Source: Thalassobium sp. (lineage in GTDB: Bacteria > Pseudomonadota > Gammaproteobacteria > Pseudomonadales > Oceanobacteraceae). Taken from it: DNA of 64,000 nt. Below the pieces are notes generated by a model that saw only the letters and a list, made by a program, of their open reading frames with translations, was not told the DNA's origin and did not search any database. Positions 1 to 9,343 of this stretch are shown here, one piece after another. A program made the translations under genes and the position numbers. Position 1 is the first letter of the stretch, and every line of letters begins with the position of its first letter. The DNA is taken from the NCBI GenBank assembly GCA_002733205.1, contig NVUW01000002.1, forward strand, positions 62,001-126,000, read 5' to 3'.

Positions 1-2
1 GA

Positions 3-3000
3 CGGAACAACAGGCTCCACGTCCAATTCGGCTTGTGGCACATCGTCTTCCTGAGCGCTGTAGTCTTCAGACAGAACCGACAGCACATCATCATCGCCGT
101 CAACGTCATAAGAGACATCAGCCAGGCCGATATCATCTTCATCGTCGTCAGTGACCACATCGTCCAGCTGTAATACCGGCAGCTCATCGCCCATGTCCGC
201 TAGCGGGAATTGCCAGTTGCGGATGCGCATCAGCAATTCATCCGGGCTCTGGGTTTCCTGACCGGCAGCCAGGCAGTCCATCATTGCCAGCACAGCCTCG
301 TGAGCTTCTGAGGCAAGTGCCAGTAACTCTTCGGTCGGTGCAGCCTGCTCGTTCTGAATGCGCAGATACAGATTGTTCAACGCATCAGCCAGCGCCTGAA
401 TGTGCGGTACTTCTGCTTCAGCGGCACCGGCACCGACTTCCTGCAAATCCTGAGTCAACGCCGTCAGAACACTGTCGTCGTGATCGTGGTGCCAACGATT
501 CAGTAAGCGGTCGGCATCCAGCAGCGAATCCATTCCCTGGGCAAGGAACTGCGCGATCGCCTGCGGATTTGGTCCACGGCGGGAAGAGTCTTCAACCTGC
601 AATGGTTCGAGCAGCTGCTTTTCCAGCTGATGCAAACGCTCAACGTACACATCGGCGCCAGCAATATGCTCGGCCTGCAACAGTTCACGGGTTTCCAGTG
701 CTGAGGCAATCAAGCCGGAACCGGTGGCAATCAGATCGACCACATCGGCACTGTTATTAATCTGGTACGCACGCAGCTCTTTAACCAGACGCTCCAGCGG
801 CGATGCAACATTGGCAATGGCGGTGATACCAGCCATATGAGCACTGCCTTTCAGCGTGTGCAGCGCACGTTGCAGCTGGTCACTGAGACCATTGATATAG
901 TCTTCGGCATACGACTCCTGCACGAACTCATCCAGTGTTACCAGGTGAGAACGGGCTTCGCCTTCAAACACTTCCAGCAGAGCGTCATCTTCGTCTTCAT
1001 CGCTGCTGTCAGGCTCGACAACCGCTTCCGCAGTAGCCACTTCCGTCGGTGCATCAGCGGCAAAAGGCGCAACGCTCTGACCACTGGCCAGCGCACTGGC
1101 GTAATCCATCAGCGGTTGAATGTCGACAGAAGCCGGACGCTGCTGACGGAAATCATCAATCAGTAACGGCAGCTGACCGATCACATAGTCGACCAGCGCA
1201 ATCAGGTTGGTATTAATCTCGATGGTGTTATCGAGCACACGGTTAAACATGTTCTCGATGGACCAGGCCAGTTCGCCGATAAATTCGGCTTTGACCATAC
1301 GGCCACTGCCTTTCAGGGTATGGAAAGCACGGCGAACGGTGCTCAGAGCCTCACTGTCATCCAGATTGGATTTCAGCTGTGGCCAGAATTCGTTCAGTGT
1401 TTCGGTCACTTCTTCGGCTTCTTCGAGGAAGATCTCGATAATCTCATCATCAATCAGATCATCGTCATCGTCTGCAGCAGACGCTTGGTTAAGCACAGTG
1501 CCCGGAACATTAACAGGCACAGATTCCGCTTCAATTTCTGGTTCGGATTCTGCTGTCGCATGGTCGGACGAAACCAGTGCCTCTGATGCCGGGGCGTCGA
1601 CAGACGGATGATCATCCGCCTGCTGTTCACGCAGATGATCAACCAGTTCATGCAGGTCGGCGGAATCATCTTCCGGCTGCAGATTGTCAAAATCAAAACT
1701 GATGCTGTCATCGGCAACAGTGTCGGGGCTGATCACGCCATCGTCTTCAGCACTCAGGTCCAAAGCTTCCGCTTCAGGATCAAATCCGGACTCATCATCC
1801 GCCGTCAGATCCAGCTCAGCTTCTTCAAGCTGAACCACATCATGCCGCTCCGGTTCTGCGTGGACGATTTCCGCATCTTCGTCATCATCAATAGCCAGCG
1901 CATCACCAAAAGAGGTGACTTCGACTTCCGGCAGATTTTCATCGCCGTCAAAGGAGATATCATCAAGGGAGTCGTGCAGTGATTCCGTCGCCGGCAGATC
2001 AACCAGGGCAGCTTCAGCTTTATCCAGCAACTCGGCACCGGCACTGCGCGGGTTTTCAGAGTAGCGTTCAATAAAGTACTCAACGCCGGTCAGAACATCA
2101 GCCAGAACATCGAGCACCGACCACTGCGGTTTAAGATTCTGATCAATTAACTGTGTCTGCACAAACGCGGCCGCACGGGAAAGAATACCGGCAACCCGTG
2201 GCAGCGGGATCATGTTCAGCGAGCCTTCAATGGTGTGCAGCAGACCCGGCACTTCGTGCAGTTCTTCTACCGACCATTGCTTGGCAATGTACTCAACGAC
2301 GGCATCTTTTACCTGTTCGAGTACGTTACGCGCTTCACGCAAAACGGCTTTCTGCGCATCGGACAGCGTACTCTCGGTGCTGCGGGCGTTCAGATCACCT
2401 TCGCGCTGCATGCCACTTAACGTCGCTTCGACGTACAACAAAGCACCGGCCATATCGAGCAAATGACTGTCACCAACATCGCCGCTGTCGATCAGGCGCG
2501 CGACCAGACTTTGCTGTTCCTGCATGACTTTACGTGGCATGCCCAGACCCAGCATGCCCATGGTGTCGGCTACCTGTTTCAGGCTCGGAGACATTGTCTG
2601 CAGAGACTCGACGCGGTCATCGTCACTGCGCACCAGCAGGTCGAGACGGTCTTTAATCGCGGCAATTTCTTCAACCAGCGCACCCAGCACATGGCCGACG
2701 GTGTCGCGATCAGGACCGGATAATGCATCGCGTTCCTGTTGAATTTCGGCTTCGGTTGGCAGCGCCTGGCGCAGGCCAAACTGCTCCTGAACCTGACGGA
2801 TGGCTTCGCCACTTACGTCGGTACGGGCAACATAAAACAGCAGGTTTTTCAGCAGTTCATCCGATGGCGGCTGATTAATCGCCGCAGCACCTTCTTCAAT
2901 CGCGGCTTTCAGCAAATGATCAAGCTGACGCAGTAACTGCTTGGCGCTGTTGGGGAAATGCTGTTGTTTAAGCAGCCATTCGCTAAAGGCCAGCGCTGGT

Positions 3001-3635
3001 AACCACACCAATCCCTGTGGCGTTTTACCCAGCGCTTTGTGTAAGCGGGCAAACGCCTTATTCAGATATTGTTTGGCGACATCCGGCTGCTTGTTCTGTA
3101 ACAATTGCAGGGTTGCTGTTTGCAACATCTGGCGGATTTTACGTGCCCAGTGGTGGAAGTCATCACTGGCAAAAGTGGCAGCCTGAGTGTCGGTAAGGGG
3201 GGCATGGTGCTGAATGGTCGGCGCAAACAACGCCGTTTCTGACAGGAAGCTTTCACCCCGGGCAGAACGCAGCTCGTTAAGAATCGGCAGCAGTACCACC
3301 GGCAGATCGCGGCGGCCCACTTTGACGTGCTCAAGATAGTGAGGCAGCTGAATAATCGCCTGCATCAGGATCTCGAGGCCATCACGCTCGTTACTCAGCG
3401 AAGAGTCAGCCAGCGCCGAAGCGATAGCCTCCATCTCTTCCGCCAGCAGAGCAGCACCATAGAATTCGACCATCTGCAGAGTACCGTGAATCTGATGCAG
3501 GTAACTCAGGCAGAATTTCAGCCGGCTGTTGTCCTGGGGATTCTCCACATAAGCTTCCAGCGCCTGCTGGGCTTGTTGCAGAGTCTCTTCGATTTCCCCT
3601 TTTACCCATTCCAGGGCGATGTAGTCCTGGCTCAT
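3..3635 (-). CDS. chpA: ChpA-type chemotaxis hybrid histidine kinase (partial, N-terminal 1211 residues)
   Basis: This is the CheA-like kinase of the Pil-Chp system, which relays surface and chemical signals to the type IV pilus. The reading frame runs off the left edge, so the kinase, CheW-like and receiver domains are outside the window. The visible part starts with a FimL/ChpA-like helical region (IHGTLQMVEF near residue 55) and continues with phosphotransfer-like helices. Two canonical HPt motifs, HTLKGSGRMV and HTLKGSAHMAGI, are separated by acidic linkers rich in Asp and Glu. A third, HTIEGSLNMI, is degenerate. The ATG overlaps the pilK stop by ATGA, so translation is coupled. Identity rests on the HPt repeats and on the pilGHIJK context. 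Confidence 0.9.
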   Translation of the reverse strand, partial: MSQDYIALEWVKGEIEETLQQAQQALEAYVENPQDNSRLKFCLSYLHQIHGTLQMVEFYGAALLAEEMEAIASALADSSLSNERDGLEILMQAIIQLPHYLEHVKVGRRDLPVVLLPILNELRSARGESFLSETALFAPTIQHHAPLTDTQAATFASDDFHHWARKIRQMLQTATLQLLQNKQPDVAKQYLNKAFARLHKALGKTPQGLVWLPALAFSEWLLKQQHFPNSAKQLLRQLDHLLKAAIEEGAAAINQPPSDELLKNLLFYVARTDVSGEAIRQVQEQFGLRQALPTEAEIQQERDALSGPDRDTVGHVLGALVEEIAAIKDRLDLLVRSDDDRVESLQTMSPSLKQVADTMGMLGLGMPRKVMQEQQSLVARLIDSGDVGDSHLLDMAGALLYVEATLSGMQREGDLNARSTESTLSDAQKAVLREARNVLEQVKDAVVEYIAKQWSVEELHEVPGLLHTIEGSLNMIPLPRVAGILSRAAAFVQTQLIDQNLKPQWSVLDVLADVLTGVEYFIERYSENPRSAGAELLDKAEAALVDLPATESLHDSLDDISFDGDENLPEVEVTSFGDALAIDDDEDAEIVHAEPERHDVVQLEEAELDLTADDESGFDPEAEALDLSAEDDGVISPDTVADDSISFDFDNLQPEDDSADLHELVDHLREQQADDHPSVDAPASEALVSSDHATAESEPEIEAESVPVNVPGTVLNQASAADDDDDLIDDEIIEIFLEEAEEVTETLNEFWPQLKSNLDDSEALSTVRRAFHTLKGSGRMVKAEFIGELAWSIENMFNRVLDNTIEINTNLIALVDYVIGQLPLLIDDFRQQRPASVDIQPLMDYASALASGQSVAPFAADAPTEVATAEAVVEPDSSDEDEDDALLEVFEGEARSHLVTLDEFVQESYAEDYINGLSDQLQRALHTLKGSAHMAGITAIANVASPLERLVKELRAYQINNSADVVDLIATGSGLIASALETRELLQAEHIAGADVYVERLHQLEKQLLEPLQVEDSSRRGPNPQAIAQFLAQGMDSLLDADRLLNRWHHDHDDSVLTALTQDLQEVGAGAAEAEVPHIQALADALNNLYLRIQNEQAAPTEELLALASEAHEAVLAMMDCLAAGQETQSPDELLMRIRNWQFPLADMGDELPVLQLDDVVTDDDEDDIGLADVSYDVDGDDDVLSVLSEDYSAQEDDVPQAELDVEPVVP

Positions 3636-4522
3636 CGCCTTGTGGTCTCCCCTGTCGAATTCGATTGCTTACGCACAAACGCGGATACCCGGCTGCTATG
3701 AACCTGTTCCAGTAACGGATGCTGCCAGTCCACCATTTCCCCAAGACCAATAACGAGAATGCCACCGGGAGCAAGACGCTCGGCGAGGACATTAAGAATT
3801 TCACGGCGACGCCAGCGACGGAAGTAAATCAGTACGTTCTGGCAATAAATAACATGCTGAGATTGCAGCGGACAGTTGGCCAGATTCAGGATATTTACCT
3901 GACTGAAACAACAGCGCTGACGCAGCGTGTCGGATACCTGCACCGGGCTGCCCGGCTGCAGATCTTTGAACCCCAATTGACGATATTCATCCGTCACCCA
4001 GTCCAGGGCGCGTGGCTGATAACGCCCAGCACGAGCTTTACGTAACACGATGGTTGAGATGTCAGTACCGGTAACAGCGTAGCGTTTTCCCTGCGCTGTC
4101 AGGTGACGTTCAGCCACCATGGCAAGGCTGTAGGCCTCTTCTCCGGAAGAACAACCCACGCTCCAGAATTCCAGCGCCCCATCATCACCGCTTTCAGCTG
4201 CTTTTTGTTGGACAAATTGCTCAACAAACGCGAATGCATCCGGATCACGGAAAAAGCGGGTTTCCTGTACGGTCAGGCGGTCAACCAGAGTACTCCACTC
4301 GATAGCACCGGAAGCGCCATTGACGATACGGTCGTAGTATTCCTGATAGCTATCGCAGCCCACTTCGCGCATCCGCAGACCAAGACTGGTCTGCAGAAAC
4401 GAGCGGCGCTGCGGCGCCAGACACATGCCGGTACGTTCTTCCAGCAAACCTTGCCAGCGAACGAACTGAGTGTCGTCCATCTCCGGAACAGTACTCAAAC
4501 CTGTACGTAACTGATGGTTCAT
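3632..4522 (-). CDS. pilK: CheR-type chemoreceptor methyltransferase PilK
   Basis: A 296-residue SAM-dependent protein-glutamate methyltransferase of the CheR family, expected to methylate the receptor PilJ. The N-terminal helical domain (FVRWQGLLEERTGMCL) is followed by the SAM-binding fold with EFWSVGCSSGEEAYSLAM, where the glycine-rich loop and acidic residues lie. Further on are the GTDIS motif and CQNVLIYF, the usual CheR 'NVLIYF' signature. It sits between pilJ and chpA, 26 bases downstream of pilJ, and overlaps chpA by 4 bases. No cheB-like methylesterase gene is visible; in P. aeruginosa chpB lies downstream of chpA, which would be outside this window. Confidence 0.93.
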   Translation of the reverse strand: MNHQLRTGLSTVPEMDDTQFVRWQGLLEERTGMCLAPQRRSFLQTSLGLRMREVGCDSYQEYYDRIVNGASGAIEWSTLVDRLTVQETRFFRDPDAFAFVEQFVQQKAAESGDDGALEFWSVGCSSGEEAYSLAMVAERHLTAQGKRYAVTGTDISTIVLRKARAGRYQPRALDWVTDEYRQLGFKDLQPGSPVQVSDTLRQRCCFSQVNILNLANCPLQSQHVIYCQNVLIYFRRWRRREILNVLAERLAPGGILVIGLGEMVDWQHPLLEQVHSSRVSAFVRKQSNSTGETTRR

Positions 4523-4548
4523 TAAACGTCATCCAACCATCTGTCAGG

Positions 4549-6603
4549 TTACAGCACCTGTCGTTGATGAAGGTCCAACTCAGCTTCCGGCAGTTTGAAG
4601 CCCGCTACCGATTCACGCAGTTTGTTGGCCATTTCCGCCAGGTTACCAATCGATTTCGCCGTTGCGGTCGTACCGGCAGACGTCTGCGAGGTAATTTCCT
4701 GAATAACGTTCATCGTGTTGGAAATATGACCAGCAGACGATGCCTGCTGACGAGCGGCGTTGGAAATGTTCTGAATCAATTCCGCGAGGTTTTTCGATAC
4801 GTTTTCAATTTCTTCCAGTGCCACACCGGCGTCCTGCGCCAGACGAGCACCACGCACCACTTCCGAAGTGGTGGTTTCCATCGAGATTACCGCCTCGTTG
4901 GTATCGTTCTGAATCGTTTTAACCAGCGCTTCAATCTGCTTGGTTGCAGCGGCTGAACGTTCTGCCAGTCGCTGTACCTCATCCGCTACCACCGCGAAGC
5001 CCCGACCAGCATCACCGGCCATGGAGGCCTGAATCGCAGCGTTCAGAGACAGAATGTTGGTTTGGTCGGCAATGTCAGTAATCAGGGAGATGATGTCACC
5101 AATCTCCTGTGAGGATTCACCCAGACGTTTAATACGCTTGGACGTTTCCTGAATCTGTTCACGGATGTTATCCATGCCGTTAATGGTCGCCTGTACCACT
5201 TCGGCACCTTTGTTGGCGATCGCTACCGACCGCTCCGCAACCGCAGAGGATTCAGAGGCGTTGGCTGATACCTGGTCAATAGACACCGCCATTTCGTTAA
5301 TCGCCGCAGAGGCACCGGCAATTTCCTGCGCCTGGTGTTCAGAAGCTTCGGCCAGGTGCATCGCTGTCGCCTGGGTTTCCTGAGCAGCAGAAGATACCTG
5401 CACCGCTGTTTCGTTAATCGCCGATACCAGCGAGCGCATCTGGTCGATTGCGTAGTTAATGGAGTCAGCAATCGCACCGGTAAAGTCTTCGGTTACCGTT
5501 GCTGAGGCTGTTAAGTCACCATCCGCAAGGTCAGCAATTTCATCCAGAAGACGCAAAATCGCCATCTGGTTCTGTTCGTTCTTGTTCGCAGTGGCATCCA
5601 GATCGCGACGGGTTTCGCGGTAAGACACAACACCAAACGCCATCATCATGACCAATGCCAGTACCGCAGAAATATAACCAACCGCCTGCAGCACACCACG
5701 CTGACCGGCACCGTCCTGAATGTTTTCAGTCAGTTTGGATGCCTGATCCAGCAGAGTACGGGAATCGCTGAAGATTGAGTCGGATGCTTCACGAACCTGG
5801 AACAGTTCAGGAGAGGTTTCCAGAATTTCGTCAACCGAACCGGATACGAATTCAAACAGCTCAGCGACTTCCGCCAGTGCGTAAACCGCTTCTTCATCTT
5901 TTACCTGGGAGATGTTCATGGCAACGTTGCCCTGAATCATACCGTTCAGTACGCGACCAAACAGCGAGGCGTCACGACCGAACGCATCCGCCGCCATTAC
6001 CGCATCTTCGCCACCGGCCAATACTTTGTTAACCGAGCGCACGATACGTTCTGCCAGCCAGGACTGACGCTGTGCAACCGCGACCTGATCAGCAGGTGCG
6101 CCGTTATCCAGCAGAATTTCTACAATCTCGTCGTATTCCACCTGCAGCTGAGGAATCGTTTCCGCCAGTGTCGCGGCAACTTCGTGGAGGGAGAGAATAA
6201 TATCTTCGGCGCGGATAATTTGGTCAGCGTTGCCCTGAACCTTATTCCATACACCTTCTACGTTGGTCATGGTGGCAATTTCAGCAGCCGGCAGACCGTT
6301 CGCTGAGTCACCTTTCGTCAGGTAACCCCAACGGGTGGCGAAGTTATCACGGGCAATCTTCAGCTGACCGAATGCTTCTTTTTTACCGCCCGCGGCTTCT
6401 ACCGCGTTCTTTGCCAGCTCCTGCGACAGTACGCGCAGCTCACCTGCGTGCTCAATATATTGCTCGTCCTGGTTTGCCAAGCGGTTTACGTACACCGTAA
6501 TACCGATAAACACCGCCAGAAACACGAACAACAGACCCGCCAGAACACCGTTAATCCGGTTTCTGAAGACCGTCGACAAGACGCTTCCTGTATTTCCGCT
6601 CAT
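4549..6603 (-). CDS. pilJ: Pil-Chp methyl-accepting chemotaxis receptor PilJ
   Basis: A 684-residue inner-membrane chemoreceptor that feeds the Pil-Chp pathway. A first membrane helix lies near residues 18–40 and a second near 303–328 (ISAVLALVMMMAFGVVSY). Between them is a periplasmic helical PilJ sensor region. After a HAMP-like stretch comes the cytoplasmic coiled-coil signalling domain, whose tip contains NAAIQASMAGDAGRGFAVVA. 'QASMAGDAGRGF' in place of the enteric 'EAARAGEQGRGF' is typical of PilJ. A GGAGAG ribosome-binding site precedes the ATG. The order pilI-pilJ-pilK is the conserved one. Confidence 0.95.
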   Translation of the reverse strand: MSGNTGSVLSTVFRNRINGVLAGLLFVFLAVFIGITVYVNRLANQDEQYIEHAGELRVLSQELAKNAVEAAGGKKEAFGQLKIARDNFATRWGYLTKGDSANGLPAAEIATMTNVEGVWNKVQGNADQIIRAEDIILSLHEVAATLAETIPQLQVEYDEIVEILLDNGAPADQVAVAQRQSWLAERIVRSVNKVLAGGEDAVMAADAFGRDASLFGRVLNGMIQGNVAMNISQVKDEEAVYALAEVAELFEFVSGSVDEILETSPELFQVREASDSIFSDSRTLLDQASKLTENIQDGAGQRGVLQAVGYISAVLALVMMMAFGVVSYRETRRDLDATANKNEQNQMAILRLLDEIADLADGDLTASATVTEDFTGAIADSINYAIDQMRSLVSAINETAVQVSSAAQETQATAMHLAEASEHQAQEIAGASAAINEMAVSIDQVSANASESSAVAERSVAIANKGAEVVQATINGMDNIREQIQETSKRIKRLGESSQEIGDIISLITDIADQTNILSLNAAIQASMAGDAGRGFAVVADEVQRLAERSAAATKQIEALVKTIQNDTNEAVISMETTTSEVVRGARLAQDAGVALEEIENVSKNLAELIQNISNAARQQASSAGHISNTMNVIQEITSQTSAGTTATAKSIGNLAEMANKLRESVAGFKLPEAELDLHQRQVL

Positions 6604-6700
6604 GCCGTTCTCTCCACACTCACTGCATGTATTTTAATTATTATCTGCCTGACGGCAGATTCGATCAGATTACCTAACCATAACCGCTGCACGGGTATTG

Positions 6701-7225
6701 TTATACCGCAATCTGCAGGAACTCCGGCGCCCGGATCAGCTCACGCAGCTGAAATACCGGCCATTCGCGCCCATCCCGCTCGAAACCATGTTCTACAAAT
6801 TTACTGAACGCCGGATCGAGTTCGGAAACATCAATCCGGCGATCGACTGCAAACTGCTGCATACCCAGTACGGCATCAACCAGCAAGCCGGTCAGATGGT
6901 CGTCCTGTTCGACAACCAAAACCCGGCGACTGCGCCAGTTAGCCTTGGATGGCATCCCTAAAAGGCCTGCCAGATCCATCACCGGAACCATACGTCCACG
7001 CACGTTGGCCACACCCAGAACCCAACTGCGCACACCCGGTACTTTGGTCAGGCGCGGTGGCTGCAGAATTTCCGCGACATCAATCATGTCGGCGGCAAAG
7101 GTCTGACCAGCGAGCATAAAGCCAACACCACGCCAGTAAGAAACCGCTTCCACCTGTTGCGGCAAAGCCGACGCATTGCGTCGGCTACGTTCGGCTATGT
7201 TCAGCAGCTGCGCGTACGGATGCAT
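6701..7225 (-). CDS. pilI: CheW-like adaptor PilI
   Basis: A 174-residue CheW-domain coupling protein that would link PilJ to the ChpA kinase. The CheW fold is visible from YWRGVGFMLAGQTFAADM through VPGVRSWVLGVANVRGRMVPVMDLAGLLGM, which holds the conserved 'GxxNxRGxxxPVxDL' strand-turn. The frame is open upstream to 7276, but that would overlap pilH. The ATG at 7225 begins one base after the pilH stop and gives the normal PilI length, so I chose it. No strong ribosome-binding site is visible, which fits translational coupling to pilH. Confidence 0.92.
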   Translation of the reverse strand: MHPYAQLLNIAERSRRNASALPQQVEAVSYWRGVGFMLAGQTFAADMIDVAEILQPPRLTKVPGVRSWVLGVANVRGRMVPVMDLAGLLGMPSKANWRSRRVLVVEQDDHLTGLLVDAVLGMQQFAVDRRIDVSELDPAFSKFVEHGFERDGREWPVFQLRELIRAPEFLQIAV

Positions 7226-7226
7226 A

Positions 7227-7592
7227 TCAGCCAGCCATAGCTGAAGCGATCTCGGACAGCAGAGTTGCCTCCGCAACCGGCTTTACCAGATAACCACTTG
7301 CGCCCTGACGTTTACCCCATACACGGTCAGTTTCCTGATCCTTGGTGGTGACGATAATCACCGGAATATGCTGGGTTTCAGGATCTTTGGTTAACTGACG
7401 TGTTGCCTGAAAACCATTAAGGCCCGGCATCACGATGTCCATCAGTACTACATCCGGCTTTTCCTTGCGCGCCAGTGCCACACCATCGGCACCGTTTTCT
7501 GCGGTCAGAACTTCGTGACCATTTTTCTCCAGCATCGAGCGGAACGCTTCCGTTTCTGTTGGAGAATCATCTACTACCAAAATGCGGGCCAT
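7227..7592 (-). CDS. pilH: Single-domain response regulator PilH
   Basis: A 121-residue CheY-like receiver. It has the acidic pair DDS at residues 8–10, the phosphoacceptor Asp in VVLMDIVMPGLNGFQ, the Thr in VTTKDQETD and the conserved Lys in YLVKPV. In P. aeruginosa PilH works with PilG to set retraction versus extension of type IV pili. It lies between pilG and pilI in the usual order, with 39 bases after pilG and direct abutment to pilI. Confidence 0.94.
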   Translation of the reverse strand: MARILVVDDSPTETEAFRSMLEKNGHEVLTAENGADGVALARKEKPDVVLMDIVMPGLNGFQATRQLTKDPETQHIPVIIVTTKDQETDRVWGKRQGASGYLVKPVAEATLLSEIASAMAG

Positions 7593-7631
7593 GCCTGTTA
7601 CCTCTTAAACTCTTTTATAGCTGTCGCTGGC

Positions 7632-8015
7632 TCAGGATTTTACATACTGACGAATCGAACCCAACAGCTCTTCTTTACTGAAAGGTTTGGTTAAATATTC
7701 ATCAGATCCAACAATGCGCCCTTTAGCCTTATCGAACAAACCGTCTTTACTGGACAACATGATTACCGGAGTCGACTTGAATTTGGAGTTATTTTTAATC
7801 AGGGCGCAGGTCTGATAACCATCCAGACGCGGCATCATGATGTCGACAAATATGATATCCGGGTGAGTGTCGGCAATCTTGGCCAGTGCATCAAAACCGT
7901 CTGTGGCGGTAATGACTTCGCAGCCGACCTTTTTAAGCAAAGTCTCAGCCGTACGACGAATGGTTTTACTATCGTCGATGACCATGACTTTAATATTCTG
8001 AAAGTTATCGTCCAT
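7632..8015 (-). CDS. pilG: Single-domain response regulator PilG
   Basis: A 127-residue CheY-like receiver, the first gene of the Pil-Chp operon. It shows VMVIDDSKTIRRTAETLLKK, the phosphoacceptor in IIFVDIMMPRLDGYQ, MLSSKDG and YLTKPFSKEELL. The frame is open to 8105, but the sequence upstream of the ATG at 8015 does not look like receiver sequence, and PilG proteins start close to 'MDDNFQNIKVMVIDDSKT', so the shorter start is preferred. The 213 bases up to gshB, on the other strand, should hold divergent promoters. Confidence 0.93.
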   Translation of the reverse strand: MDDNFQNIKVMVIDDSKTIRRTAETLLKKVGCEVITATDGFDALAKIADTHPDIIFVDIMMPRLDGYQTCALIKNNSKFKSTPVIMLSSKDGLFDKAKGRIVGSDEYLTKPFSKEELLGSIRQYVKS

Positions 8016-8228
8016 AGGGAGGCCTTTAACCATCCATTTCTTATGTTTTAGTGAGCGGTTGTGTTCAACAATCGCAGGAGACGCCATTGCGCACGTTTGT
8101 ATCACACATTATGCAACAAAGGCTAGGCCGGCGCGCTGCGCTGCGTCACACAATTAAGTTACGCCGCCGGGACAATCCATAGGTTACACTGGCGCCATCG
8201 TCGAGCACCTGATCTTACGGAGCCTTAT

Positions 8229-9179
8229 ATGAGCATTAAACTGGGTGTGGTGATGGATCCTATCGCGGACATCGCCTTTAAAAAGGACACCTCTCTGGCC
8301 CTGCTGCATGCCGCCCAGGAACGCGGCTGCGAACTCTTCTATATGGAGCAGAGCGACCTGTCGATCCAGAACGGCAAAGCCATTGGGCGCATGGCTCCCT
8401 TAAAGGTGGCAATGAACCCGGAGCACTGGTTCGATCTGGGCGACTATCGCGAGCAGCCACTGGCCGAGCTGAACATCATCCTGATGCGCAAAGATCCGCC
8501 GTTCGACAGCGAATTTATTTACAGCACCTACATTCTGGAGCGCGCGGAGCAGGAAGGCGTTCTGGTAGCCAACAAACCACAGAGCCTGCGCGACTGTAAT
8601 GAAAAGGTGTTCGCCACCGCGTTTCCGGAGCTGATGAGCCCAACCATCGTTACCCGCCGTGCTGATCTGCTGAAGGCTTTCCATAAAGAGCATGGTGATG
8701 TCATTTTCAAACCACTGGATGGCATGGGCGGTTCCTCTATATTCCGCCTGCGCGCCGACGACCCGAACGTCAGTGTCATTATCGAAACGCTGACCAATCA
8801 TGGCAGCCAGCAAATCATGGCGCAGCGCTTTATCCCGGAAATCACCGCTGGAGACAAACGTATCCTGATGATTGATGGCGAGCCGGTACCCTTCTGTCTG
8901 GCACGTATTCCGGCACAGGGCGAAACCCGCGGCAACCTGGCCGCCGGCGGTCAGGGCGTGACCCAGCCACTGAGTGATGAAAACCGCGCCATTGCCGAAA
9001 AAATCGGCCCGATTCTGAAAGAAAAAGGCCTGTATTTTGTTGGCCTCGACATCATCGGCAACCACCTGACCGAAATTAACGTTACCAGCCCGACCTGCGT
9101 GCGTGAAATCAGCCGCGATTCCGGCATTGACGTAGCCGGTCTGCTGATTGATTGTCTGCTGGGTAAGCTGGCTCAGTAA
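8229..9179 (+). CDS. gshB: Glutathione synthetase
   Basis: A 316-residue ATP-grasp enzyme that joins gamma-glutamylcysteine and glycine to make glutathione. The N-terminal substrate domain starts IKLGVVMDPIADIAFKKDT. The ATP-grasp part contains FKPLDGMGGSSIF, the glycine-rich loop typical of GshB, then RFIPEITAGDKRI, PVPFCLARIP and GLDIIGNHLTEINVTSPTC, which carries the metal-binding Glu and Asn. Length is normal. An ACGGAG ribosome-binding site lies just upstream. It is divergent from pilG, as in Pseudomonas. Confidence 0.96.
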   Translation: MSIKLGVVMDPIADIAFKKDTSLALLHAAQERGCELFYMEQSDLSIQNGKAIGRMAPLKVAMNPEHWFDLGDYREQPLAELNIILMRKDPPFDSEFIYSTYILERAEQEGVLVANKPQSLRDCNEKVFATAFPELMSPTIVTRRADLLKAFHKEHGDVIFKPLDGMGGSSIFRLRADDPNVSVIIETLTNHGSQQIMAQRFIPEITAGDKRILMIDGEPVPFCLARIPAQGETRGNLAAGGQGVTQPLSDENRAIAEKIGPILKEKGLYFVGLDIIGNHLTEINVTSPTCVREISRDSGIDVAGLLIDCLLGKLAQ

Positions 9180-9226
9180 GGCCGGAATACTGCAGGAGTC
9201 ACGCTCCCGCCAACACCACAGGCAAA

Positions 9227-9259
9227 GGCCGCTGCACTGTAAATAGTAAGGCAGCGGCC
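9227..9259 (+). terminator. GC-rich hairpin after gshB
   Basis: Nine-base perfect arms (GGCCGCTGC / GCAGCGGCC) enclose a 15-base loop, 47 bases after the gshB stop. No T-run follows, so this is either a weak terminator or a transcript-end stabilising hairpin. Confidence 0.45.
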
Positions 9260-9343
9260 GCTCAGCCTGAATATGGACAAATCCCCCCTGAGAGCGCAGA
9301 CTTGCACCCGTTTTTCAGTCTTTAAACAGGTACTTCTGCACGC

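Noticed and set aside
8400..9065. Long open frame on the minus strand opposite gshB
   Set aside because: It is the complement shadow of a well-supported gshB, with no ribosome-binding site and no recognisable motif.
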